Source of the DNA: Streptomyces sp. XM4193
GTDB lineage: Bacteria > Actinomycetota > Actinomycetes > Streptomycetales > Streptomycetaceae
Length of the DNA: 64,000 bases
Reading direction: 5' to 3'
Assembly: GCF_023072595.1 (NCBI RefSeq)
Contig: NZ_JALLGK010000005.1
Span: 310,001 to 374,000, forward strand
Under the pieces are notes generated by a model. The model was not told where the DNA came from, searched no databases, and was given only the letters and a program-made list of their open reading frames with translations. Made by a program: the position numbers and the translations under genes. Of the stretch, positions 42,821 to 50,210 are shown one piece after another (within the stretch, counting starts at the first letter, position 1; each line of letters begins with the position of its first letter).

Positions 42821-44323
42821 ATGGCTGATCTGACCAGACTGACCGCGGCCGAGACCGCGGCGCGCATCGCCGCCGGCGACGTCACCGCTGTCGAGGTGAC
42901 CGAGGCCCACCTGGCCCGCATCGAGGCCGTCGACGAGAAGGTGCACGCCTTCCTGCACGTCGACCGGGAGGGCGCGCTGGCCGCCGCCCGCCGGGTGGAC
43001 GAGAAGCGGGAGCGCGGCGAGAAGCTCGGCCCGCTGGCCGGCGTTCCGCTGGCGCTCAAGGACATCTTCACCACCGAGGGCGTACCGACCACGGTCGGCT
43101 CCAAGATCCTCGAAGGGTGGGTCCCGCCGTACGACGCGACGGTCACCCGCAGGCTCAAGGAAGCCGACGTGGTGATCCTCGGCAAGACCAACATGGACGA
43201 GTTCGCGATGGGCTCCTCCACGGAGAACAGCGCGTACGGCCCCACCGGCAACCCCTGGGACCTCACCCGCATTCCGGGCGGCTCCGGCGGCGGTTCCTCC
43301 GCCGCGCTCGCCTCCTTCCAGGCCCCGCTGGCGATCGGCACCGACACCGGCGGTTCCATCCGTCAGCCGGCCGCCGTGACCGCGACCGTGGGAGTGAAGC
43401 CGACCTACGGGGGCGTCTCCCGCTACGGCATGGTGGCCTTCTCCTCCTCGCTCGACCAGGGCGGCCCCTGCGCCCGCACCGTGCTCGACGCGGCCCTGCT
43501 GCACGAGGCGATCGCCGGCCACGACGCGATGGACTCCACCTCCATCGACGCCGCTGTCCCGCAGGTCGTCGCCGCGGCGCGGGAGGGCCGTGAGGGCGGC
43601 GTCAAAGGTGTGCGCGTCGGCGTCGTCAAGGAGTTCGCCGGCGAGGGCTATCAGGCCGGTGTGATGCAGCGGTTCGAGGAGTCGGTGGAGCTGCTGCGGG
43701 AGCTGGGTGCCGAGATCGTCGAGATCTCCTGCCCGTCCTTCATTAAGGCACTGGCCGCGTACTACCTGATCGCGCCCAGCGAGTGCTCCTCCAACCTCGC
43801 CCGTTTCGACGCCATGCGCTACGGCCTGCGGGTCGGCGACGACGGCACGCGTTCGGCCGAGGACGTCACCGCGCTCACCCGTGAGGCGGGCTTCGGCGAC
43901 GAGGTCAAGCGGCGCGTCATGCTGGGCACCTACGCGCTCAGCTCGGGCTACTACGACGCCTACTACGGCTCGGCGCAGAAGGTCCGCACCCTGATCACCC
44001 GGGACTTCGAGCGGGCCTTCGAGTCGGTGGACGTGCTCGTCTCGCCGACCACCCCGACCACCGCCTTCCCGATCGGCGAGCGGGCGGACGACCCGATGGC
44101 GATGTACCTCGCCGATCTGTGCACCATCCCGTCCAACCTGGCCGGCAACGCGGCGATGTCCCTGCCGTGCGGTCTGGCGCCCGAGGACGGGCTGCCGGTG
44201 GGGCTGCAGATCATCGCCCCCGCCATGGCCGATGACCGCCTCTACCGTGTGGGTGCGGCCGTGGAGGCCGCTTTCCAGGCACGGTGGGGACACCCGCTGC
44301 TTGAGGAGGCACCGTCACTGTGA
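42821..44323 (+). CDS. gatA: Asp-tRNA(Asn)/Glu-tRNA(Gln) amidotransferase subunit A
   Basis: 500 aa from the ATG at 42821, with GAGGAG 9 nt upstream; the overlapping GTG at 42812 is less likely. Amidase-signature enzyme that frees ammonia from glutamine. The Ser-cisSer-Lys triad lies in LALKDIFTTEG and PGGSGGGSSAALASF, followed by the GTDTGGSIRQPAA nucleophile loop. Full length. The stop overlaps the start of the small gene downstream. Confidence 0.97.
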   Translation: MADLTRLTAAETAARIAAGDVTAVEVTEAHLARIEAVDEKVHAFLHVDREGALAAARRVDEKRERGEKLGPLAGVPLALKDIFTTEGVPTTVGSKILEGWVPPYDATVTRRLKEADVVILGKTNMDEFAMGSSTENSAYGPTGNPWDLTRIPGGSGGGSSAALASFQAPLAIGTDTGGSIRQPAAVTATVGVKPTYGGVSRYGMVAFSSSLDQGGPCARTVLDAALLHEAIAGHDAMDSTSIDAAVPQVVAAAREGREGGVKGVRVGVVKEFAGEGYQAGVMQRFEESVELLRELGAEIVEISCPSFIKALAAYYLIAPSECSSNLARFDAMRYGLRVGDDGTRSAEDVTALTREAGFGDEVKRRVMLGTYALSSGYYDAYYGSAQKVRTLITRDFERAFESVDVLVSPTTPTTAFPIGERADDPMAMYLADLCTIPSNLAGNAAMSLPCGLAPEDGLPVGLQIIAPAMADDRLYRVGAAVEAAFQARWGHPLLEEAPSL

Positions 44324-44568
44324 GCAAGATCAACAAGGCCAAGAGCTTCAAGAAGTCCAAGGCCGGCACCTACCTGTCCATCGGCACCACGCTGTTCGGC
44401 GCGGTGAGCATCGCCAAGCAGGTGAAGACCGCTCGCCTGGAGCACGACAAGCTCCAGCTCGTGGACGCGGTCGTCTCCGCGGCGGCCGTGGCCACCGGCA
44501 TCGCGCTGCTGGTGCGCGAGCTGCGCCGGATCAGCAACGAGGGCGACCTCGATGTACTCGCGGACTGA
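44320..44568 (+). CDS. Small membrane protein embedded in the gat operon
   Basis: 82 aa from the GTG at 44320, which overlaps the gatA stop (GTGA). A basic N-terminus (SKINKAKSFKKSKAG) is followed by two hydrophobic stretches (residues about 17-34 and 50-66). No named family is recognised. The coupling to gatA and its position before gatB suggest a conserved streptomycete arrangement, but nothing in the sequence links it to tRNA amidation. It could be membrane-peripheral or anchor the complex (speculative). Confidence 0.82.
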   Translation: MSKINKAKSFKKSKAGTYLSIGTTLFGAVSIAKQVKTARLEHDKLQLVDAVVSAAAVATGIALLVRELRRISNEGDLDVLAD

Positions 44569-44575
44569 AACGCCC

Positions 44576-44604
44576 GGCGCGTGGGGCACAGGCCCCGCGC
44601 CGAG
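44576..44604 (+). other. Hairpin between the small gat-operon gene and gatB
   Basis: CGGCGCG-T-GGGGC pairs with GCCCCGCGCCG with one bulged T and a 4-nt loop, just before the gatB ribosome binding site. It may tune the ratio of GatB to GatCA. Confidence 0.5.
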
Positions 44605-44634
44605 CGTTTCGAGCAAGGTGAAAGGCAAACTTCC

Positions 44635-46143
44635 GTGACTGTCACTGACCTGGTGTCGTACGAGGACGTGCTCGCGTCCTACGACCCCGTCATGGGCCTC
44701 GAGGTCCATGTCGAGCTCGGCACCAACACCAAGATGTTCTGCGGGTGTTCGACGACGCTCGGCGCCGACGCCAACACCCAGACCTGCCCCACCTGCCTGG
44801 GGCTGCCCGGCTCGCTGCCGGTGGTCAACGCGACCGGCGTCGAGTCCGCGATCCGAATCGGCCTCGCGCTGAACTGCGAGATCGCGCAGTGGTGCCGCTT
44901 CGCCCGGAAGAACTACTTCTATCCGGACATGCCGAAGAACTTCCAGACCTCCCAGTACGACGAGCCGATCGCCTTCAACGGCTTCCTCGACGTCCAGTTG
45001 GAGGACGGCGAGGTCTTCCGCGTGGAGATCGAGCGCGCCCACATGGAGGAGGACACGGGCAAGTCGACGCACATCGGCGGTGCGACCGGCCGTATCCACG
45101 GCGCCTCGCACTCGCTGCTCGACTACAACCGGGCCGGCATCCCGCTCATCGAGATCGTCACCAAGCCGATCGTCGGAGCGGGCGCCCGCGCGCCCGAGGT
45201 GGCCAAGGCGTACGTCGCCGAGCTGCGCGAGCTCATCAAGGCGCTCGGAGTCTCCGAGGCGCGCATGGAGATGGGCCAGATGCGCTGCGACGTGAACCTC
45301 TCGCTGCGGCCGATCGGCCGGGAGAAGTTCGGCACCCGCAGCGAGACGAAGAACGTCAACTCGCTGCGCAGCGTGGAGCGGGCCACCCGCTTCGAGATGC
45401 AGCGCCACGCGGGCGTGCTGAACGCCGGCGGCACCATCCTCCAGGAGACCCGTCACTTCCACGAGGAGGACGGCTCCACCACCTCGGGCCGGATCAAGGA
45501 GGAGGCGGAGGACTACCGCTACTTCCCGGAGCCCGACCTGGTGCCGGTGGCGCCGAGCCGCGAGTGGGTGGAGGAGCTGCGCGCCACGCTGCCCGAGCTG
45601 CCGCGCCTTCGTCGCAACCGCCTGCGCGAGGAGTGGGGCATCTCCGAGCACGAGATGCAGTCGGTTCTGAACGCCGGGGCGCTGGACCCGATCCTCGCCA
45701 CGATCGACGCCGGTGCGCCGGCCGACCAGTCCCGCAAGTGGTGGATGGGCGAGCTCGCCCGTCGCGCCAACGAGGACGGGGTCGACCTCGGATCGCTGCC
45801 GATCACCCCCGAACAGGTCGCGCGACTCTGTGAGTTGGTGGCCGAGGGCTCGCTCAACGACAAGCTGGCGCGGCAGACCATCGAGGGTGTGCTGGCCGGA
45901 GAGGGCACGCCCGACGAGGTCGTCGACAAGCGCGGCCTGAAGGTCGTCTCCGACGAGGGCGCGCTAGGCAAGGCGGTGGACGAGGCCATCGAGGGCAACG
46001 CGGCCATCGCGGACAAGATCCGCGGCGGCAAGGTCGCTGCGGCCGGAGCCCTGGTCGGTGCTGTCATGAAGGCCACCAGGGGCCAGGCGGACGCCGCGCG
46101 GGTCCGGGAGCTGATCCTGGAGAAGCTGGGCGTCGAGGGCTGA
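44635..46143 (+). CDS. gatB: Asp-tRNA(Asn)/Glu-tRNA(Gln) amidotransferase subunit B
   Basis: 502 aa from the GTG at 44635 with AAAGG 8 nt upstream; the open frame before it is not coding. The GatB catalytic cradle (YDPVMGLEVHVELGT; zinc cysteines in CGCSTT and CPTCLGLPG; YFYPDMPKNFQTSQYD kinase site) is followed by the helical tail and YqeY domain (ADKIRGGKVAAAGALVGAVM) that binds tRNA. It phosphorylates the mischarged aminoacyl group before amidation. Last gene of the gat operon, followed by a terminator. Confidence 0.97.
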   Translation: MTVTDLVSYEDVLASYDPVMGLEVHVELGTNTKMFCGCSTTLGADANTQTCPTCLGLPGSLPVVNATGVESAIRIGLALNCEIAQWCRFARKNYFYPDMPKNFQTSQYDEPIAFNGFLDVQLEDGEVFRVEIERAHMEEDTGKSTHIGGATGRIHGASHSLLDYNRAGIPLIEIVTKPIVGAGARAPEVAKAYVAELRELIKALGVSEARMEMGQMRCDVNLSLRPIGREKFGTRSETKNVNSLRSVERATRFEMQRHAGVLNAGGTILQETRHFHEEDGSTTSGRIKEEAEDYRYFPEPDLVPVAPSREWVEELRATLPELPRLRRNRLREEWGISEHEMQSVLNAGALDPILATIDAGAPADQSRKWWMGELARRANEDGVDLGSLPITPEQVARLCELVAEGSLNDKLARQTIEGVLAGEGTPDEVVDKRGLKVVSDEGALGKAVDEAIEGNAAIADKIRGGKVAAAGALVGAVMKATRGQADAARVRELILEKLGVEG

Positions 46144-46150
46144 GGCTGCT

Positions 46151-46169
46151 GCCGGGACGTGGTCCCGGC
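46151..46169 (+). terminator. Terminator hairpin after gatB
   Basis: GCCGGGAC-GTG-GTCCCGGC, perfect 8-bp stem, 7 nt past the gatB stop. Confidence 0.7.
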
Positions 46170-46253
46170 GCGCGGTCGGCGAGGGTCGGGCGGTGTGTCG
46201 CACAGCGGCGCACGGTCCGGCCCTCGCGGCGTGGTGGGGCGGGAGTGGTGTGT

Positions 46254-46280
46254 GGGGTGGGGTTGTTGGGGGTGCAGGGG
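46254..46280 (+). other. G-quadruplex motif
   Basis: Four G-runs of 4, 4, 5 and 4 with loops of 1, 5 and 4 nt on the + strand, inside a longer G/T-rich tract (about 46225-46345). Such a sequence should form a stable quadruplex in single-stranded DNA or RNA. Confidence 0.7.
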
Positions 46281-46466
46281 TGTGATGTGAGGCGTCAGGG
46301 GCGTCAAGGGAGGGGTTGGGTGTGAGTGCCGGGTTCGGGTGCCGGGTGCGGCTCCGCGCGCGTGTGGGTCGGGCGCTCGTGGTCGGTCGCGCTGGGCCGC
46401 GCCGGGTCGCGGTAAGGCGGTGGACACCAGGCCCTTGTCGGTCAACTAAGGAGGAGAAGCGGCTCA

Positions 46467-46514
46467 ATGCCTAGGTATCTAAGGATGCTTACTCAGTTGA
46501 TGCGCCTTCTCTAA
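46467..46514 (+). CDS. Candidate 15-residue upstream ORF in a hairpin
   Basis: ATG at 46467 to TAA at 46512-46514, encoding MPRYLRMLTQLMRLL. It is preceded by AAGGAGGAG (46448-46456), the best Shine-Dalgarno sequence in the area, 10-12 nt before the ATG. It uses CTA, AGG (twice), CTT (twice) and TTG, all rare in this genome, and its ends pair with each other (ATGCCT-AG with CT-A-AGGCAT). This looks like a regulatory leader peptide rather than a functional protein. Confidence 0.4.
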   Translation: MPRYLRMLTQLMRLL

Positions 46515-46629
46515 GGCATATGGCGTCGATAGATCAGGCAGTCGCCCGATGTGACCGGGCCACCTCAGAGGGGATTCTTGAAGCATCGCAACGAGGATCC
46601 GGTGAATCCGGTGAAGAGGAGAGCCCGTC

Positions 46630-46800
46630 ATGCAGCAGCACACGATCGTCTACCAGTCCCGTATCGCCGACCTGCACGCCGCGGCAGAGGCGGACCGCCT
46701 TGCCCGCGAGGTCGTGCGGGCCGAGGCGGCCCAGTCGCTTGCCGACCGTGTGGCCGAGCGCGTCGCCGAGCGCGCCCGTCGCTGGGTGAAGGCTGCCTGA
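46630..46800 (+). CDS. 56-aa conserved-looking helical protein
   Basis: ATG at 46630 with GAAGAGGAGAG about 6 nt upstream. The product (MQQHTIVYQSRIADLHAAAE...) is almost entirely alpha-helical, Ala/Arg/Glu-rich with heptad-like spacing (LAREVVRAEAAQSLADRVAE), ends in RRWVKAA, and has strong third-position GC bias, so coding is likely. No membrane segment. It is 58 bp upstream of the large LuxR-type regulator and may be in its transcription unit. Function unknown; below the usual 60-codon cut-off. Confidence 0.7.
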   Translation: MQQHTIVYQSRIADLHAAAEADRLAREVVRAEAAQSLADRVAERVAERARRWVKAA

Positions 46801-46858
46801 CCGGCGGTCCGGCAGCTCACCCGCGACAGGCCCTGCCGTGTTTCCTGTGCCCCATGCG

Positions 46859-49800
46859 ATGCTCGGACCTGTGCAGGCATCGAGCATCAGCCCCGTATTC
46901 GTCGGCCGCCAGGCCGAGTTGTCCACCCTCGAACGAGCCCTCTCCCGTGCCGGCACCGGTGAGCCACAGCTCCTGGTCGTCGGTGGCGAGGCTGGAGTGG
47001 GCAAGAGCCGGCTCGTCGAGGAGTTCCTCGATGTCGTGCGGGCGTCCGGTGCCGTTGCCGCTGTGGGCGGCTGCATCGAGATCGGAGCCGAAGGACTGCC
47101 GTTCGCGCCGGTGTCGACGGTGCTGCGTTCGCTGCACCGGGAGCTGGGTGAAGAGCTCACCGACGCCGCCGCCGGGCAGGAGGGCGAGCTCGCGCGGCTG
47201 TTGCCCGAGCTGGGCGACGCGGCCCGGGAGTTCCGTGAGGAGGACGGCCGCGCGCGACTCTTCGAGTTGAGCGGCCGGTTGCTGGAGGCCCTCGCGCAGG
47301 ATCGCACTCTGGTGCTCGTGATCGAGGATCTGCACTGGGCGGACCGCTCCACCCGCGAGATGCTCGCCTACCTCCTGCGATCGCTGCACCGTGCGCAGTT
47401 GGTGCTCGTCGCCACCTACCGCTCCGACGACATTCACCGGCGGCACCCGCTGCGGCCGTTCCTCGCCGAGCTCGACCGGCTGCGTTCCGTGCAGCGGATC
47501 GAGCTGCCCCGGCTCAGCCAGGACGAGGTGCGCGCCCAGATCGCCGGTATCCAGGGAGTGCGCGAGCCCGAGCCCGAGCTGGTGGAGCAGATATTCGAGC
47601 GCTCCGAGGGAAACCCGTTCTTCGTCGAGGAGTTGGCCACCAGCAGTGGCGACTCCGACATCAGCGATTCGCTGCGCGACCTGCTCCTGGTCCGGGTCGA
47701 GGCGCTGCCCGAGGTTGCCCAGCAGGTGGTCCGGCTGGTGGCCGAAGGCGGCTCCACTGTGGAGTACCAGCTGCTCGCCGAGGTGGCCGAGGAAACACAG
47801 AGCGAGTTGATCGGCGCGCTGCGTGCCGCCGTCGAGGCAAAGGTGCTGGCGCCCACTGAGGACGGCGAAGGTTATCGCTTCCGCCACGCCCTGGTCCGTG
47901 AGGCGGTCTGCGACGATCTGCTGCCGGGCGAGCGCAGTGCGCTCAACCGCAGATACGCCGAAGCCCTTGAATCAACTCCCGAGCTGGTCCGGCCCGATCA
48001 GCGCGCCGCCCGTCTCGCCAGCTACTGGTACTACGCGCACGATGTCGCCAAAGCGCTCCCCGCGGTGCTGGAGGCCGCGGTGCAGGCGAGGCGCCGCTAT
48101 GCCTTCGCCGAGCAACTCCGCCTGCTGGACAGGGCTCTGGAGCAGTGGGAGGACGCGGACTGGGAGACTCGTCTGGATGTGCGCCCGCCCGATCAGGTCG
48201 GTGCGTACCCGGTCTGCGGGGCGACGGACGAGTCGGTTCGCTATCTGGACCTTCTCGCGGAGGCCGCCCATGCGGCGCTCATGGCCGGCGAGCGCAAGCG
48301 TGCGCTCGCCGTGATCAAGCAGGCCCAGCGGCTGCTGGACAAGCACGACGATCCGCTGCGCAAGGCGTGGTTCTGGATTCAGCGCTCGAAGTTGATGGAG
48401 GGCACCGGAAAGGGCGACGGCTGGCCGGAGTTGAGCCAGGCGCAGGATCTGGTGCACGGGCTGGACCCGTCGCCGGTGCACGCCGAGGTGCTGGCTCACA
48501 CCGCGGCCTGGGAGGCCAACCACAACCCCCGCGCCGACAATCTGGCCACCGCCCAGCGCGCGGTGGAGCTCGCCTCCGTCGTCGGAGCCGAGAGCATCGA
48601 GCTGCATGCCAGGCTGACCCTCGGCGGGCGGATGGTCGACACGGGGGACATCACCGAGGGCCTGGAGGTGATGGCGGAGGCGGTCAGGCGGGTCTGCGAG
48701 CGCGGCTATGTGGCGATCCTGGGCCGTGCCCACATCAACTACGCGGGCACCCTGGACCACGTCGGCCGGTACGAGCAGGCACTGGAGGTCCTGGAGGACG
48801 GCATCGCGCGCGCCCACCAGTACGGCCTCCAGGACACCAAGGCGTGGCTGCACGGCAACCGCGCCGCGACGCTGTGCATGCTCGGCCGGTGGGACGAGGT
48901 GACCGAGGCGATCGAGCAGATCCGCCGGCTGGCTCAGGGGGTCAAGCCCCGCGCCTTCGCGGCGCTGCGTGCCGGTCAGCTCGCCGTCTACCGGGGCGAC
49001 ACCGGCCTCGCCTCGCAGGAGCTCGCCGAGGCGCGGAAGTGGTACGGCCCGCACGATCCGCAGCCGCAGTACGTCATCCCGTTGGCCCGGCTGGAGCTCG
49101 AGATCGAGGCGGCCAGGGGCAGGGTCGAGGAGACCCGGGCCATCCTCAGGCAGGCCGTGGAGAACGGCTTCCCCATGGGTATGGAGGGTTACGGCTGGCC
49201 GTTGCTCTTCGCCGCTGCCTCCGCCGAATCGGACCTGCGGGGCCTGCCGTCCGCGGAGCCCGGGCGGGCCGAGGTGCTCGAGCTGATCGAAGAGGCGGCT
49301 CGGCGGCTGCCCCGGCTGGTCCCGCTCTCCGCCGCCCACGGCCTGCTGACCGATGCGGAGCTGCTGCGGGCGGCCGGGAAGTCGCGTTCGGAGAGCTGGG
49401 CGCAAGCAGTGGAGGCGCTGGAGGCGATGCCCTGTCCGTTCCCGCTGGCCCAGGCGCGGTATCGCCTCGCCGAGGCGCTCCTCGGCGAGAAAGAAGGGCC
49501 GGAGTGGCGCGAGAAGGCCGCGCGGGTGCTGGTCGACGCCTACCGCGTCTCGTCCCGGTTGGAGGCCCGTCCGCTGAGTGAGCGGATCGAGCAGCTCGCG
49601 CTGCGGGCTCGTATCTCGCTGGCGGAGCCGGAGCAGGGCGCAGAGCGGATCGCCGAGACTCCGTGTGAAGAGGTGGAGGATTCCGGCGAGGAGCGGGAGA
49701 AGGAGCTGGAGTCGTTCGGCCTCACCCGCCGGGAGCGGGCGGTGCTCGCGCTGGTGGCCGTCGGGCGCACCAATCGTCAGATCGCCCAGGAGCTGTTCAT

Positions 49801-49993
49801 CTCACCGAAGACGGCGAGCGTGCACGTCTCCAACATCCTGTCGAAGCTCTCGGTGACCGGCAGGGGAGAGGCAGCAGCGATGGCGCACCGCCTCAGACTG
49901 CTTCCGGCTCCTGCTGCCGAGGCATCTGGCCGGGCTCGGTCTCGGAGAGGCGGGGCCCCGGCAGCGCCGCCTGCTGCCCGGGCAGAGAAATGA
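46859..49993 (+). CDS. Large ATP-binding LuxR-family transcriptional regulator (LAL/MalT-like)
   Basis: About 1044 aa from the ATG at 46859; GTG codons at 46838 and 46871 are alternatives and none has a clear ribosome binding site. The N-terminal AAA/ORC-like ATPase opens with SPVFVGRQAELSTLERALSR and Walker A GGEAGVGKSR, with a Walker B-like LVLVIEDLHWADRS. A long middle of helical TPR-like repeats (about residues 350-900) is followed by a C-terminal LuxR helix-turn-helix (GLTRRERAVLALVAVGRTN; RQIAQELFISPKTASVHVSN). Such proteins are ATP-dependent activators. The 3' end overlaps a convergent small gene by 101 bp. The target is unknown. Confidence 0.9.
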   Translation: MLGPVQASSISPVFVGRQAELSTLERALSRAGTGEPQLLVVGGEAGVGKSRLVEEFLDVVRASGAVAAVGGCIEIGAEGLPFAPVSTVLRSLHRELGEELTDAAAGQEGELARLLPELGDAAREFREEDGRARLFELSGRLLEALAQDRTLVLVIEDLHWADRSTREMLAYLLRSLHRAQLVLVATYRSDDIHRRHPLRPFLAELDRLRSVQRIELPRLSQDEVRAQIAGIQGVREPEPELVEQIFERSEGNPFFVEELATSSGDSDISDSLRDLLLVRVEALPEVAQQVVRLVAEGGSTVEYQLLAEVAEETQSELIGALRAAVEAKVLAPTEDGEGYRFRHALVREAVCDDLLPGERSALNRRYAEALESTPELVRPDQRAARLASYWYYAHDVAKALPAVLEAAVQARRRYAFAEQLRLLDRALEQWEDADWETRLDVRPPDQVGAYPVCGATDESVRYLDLLAEAAHAALMAGERKRALAVIKQAQRLLDKHDDPLRKAWFWIQRSKLMEGTGKGDGWPELSQAQDLVHGLDPSPVHAEVLAHTAAWEANHNPRADNLATAQRAVELASVVGAESIELHARLTLGGRMVDTGDITEGLEVMAEAVRRVCERGYVAILGRAHINYAGTLDHVGRYEQALEVLEDGIARAHQYGLQDTKAWLHGNRAATLCMLGRWDEVTEAIEQIRRLAQGVKPRAFAALRAGQLAVYRGDTGLASQELAEARKWYGPHDPQPQYVIPLARLELEIEAARGRVEETRAILRQAVENGFPMGMEGYGWPLLFAAASAESDLRGLPSAEPGRAEVLELIEEAARRLPRLVPLSAAHGLLTDAELLRAAGKSRSESWAQAVEALEAMPCPFPLAQARYRLAEALLGEKEGPEWREKAARVLVDAYRVSSRLEARPLSERIEQLALRARISLAEPEQGAERIAETPCEEVEDSGEEREKELESFGLTRRERAVLALVAVGRTNRQIAQELFISPKTASVHVSNILSKLSVTGRGEAAAMAHRLRLLPAPAAEASGRARSRRGGAPAAPPAARAEK

Positions 49994-50135
49994 GGATGCG
50001 GCCGGAGTCCAGATCAACCTGGCCTCTGGCCGGGTCGTTGTTGCCGTCTTCGAAGCGTGTGTGCTCCAGCCGCTGCTTCTCGTCCTCGGCATGCTGGGCA
50101 CCGGGATTGAACACTTCCTCCATGGGACCGAACAC
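49893..50135 (-). CDS. 80-aa DUF6191-like protein, convergent overlap with the LuxR gene
   Basis: GTG at 50135 with AAGGAG 7-9 nt upstream. The sequence MFGPMEEVFNPGAQHAEDEK-QRLEHTRFEDG, then DPARGQVDLDSGRILISLP, resembles the actinobacterial DUF6191 family (recalled, not searched): an acidic N-terminal helix and a short beta-rich ProArgGly...LDSG core. Its last 101 bases lie under the end of the LuxR-type gene on the other strand, so both 3' ends are coding on both strands. Function unknown. Confidence 0.7.
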   Translation of the reverse strand: MFGPMEEVFNPGAQHAEDEKQRLEHTRFEDGNNDPARGQVDLDSGRILISLPGQQAALPGPRLSETEPGQMPRQQEPEAV

Positions 50136-50210
50136 TCTCGGGCTCCTTCCCGCTCGAGGCCGGCGTGGCTGTCCACAGTGCGCGGCCGGGGCCGCGGGCC
50201 GGTGTCGGAG

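Larger units (their letters stand above)
46144..46629. other. Structured intergenic region between gatB and the 56-aa gene
   Basis: 486 bp. It holds the gat terminator (46151-46169), a strand-biased G/T-rich tract with a strong G-quadruplex motif (46254-46280), then an AT-richer block with a Shine-Dalgarno-preceded 15-codon ORF inside an imperfect hairpin (46467-46519) and a possible promoter (TTGATG 46497-46502, 16 bp, TATGGC 46519-46524). An open frame from 46520 to 46789 has poor coding bias and only shadows the 56-aa gene. Confidence 0.5.

Noticed and set aside
46488..46502. BldD site in the leader of the 56-aa gene (CTTACTCAGTTGATG)
   Set aside because: Left half is perfect but the right half fails, giving only 6 of 9 positions; too weak to report as a site.
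46520..46789. 90-aa + frame starting MASIDQAVAR
   Set aside because: First third has poor third-position GC and the remainder is a shadow of the 56-aa gene in another frame.
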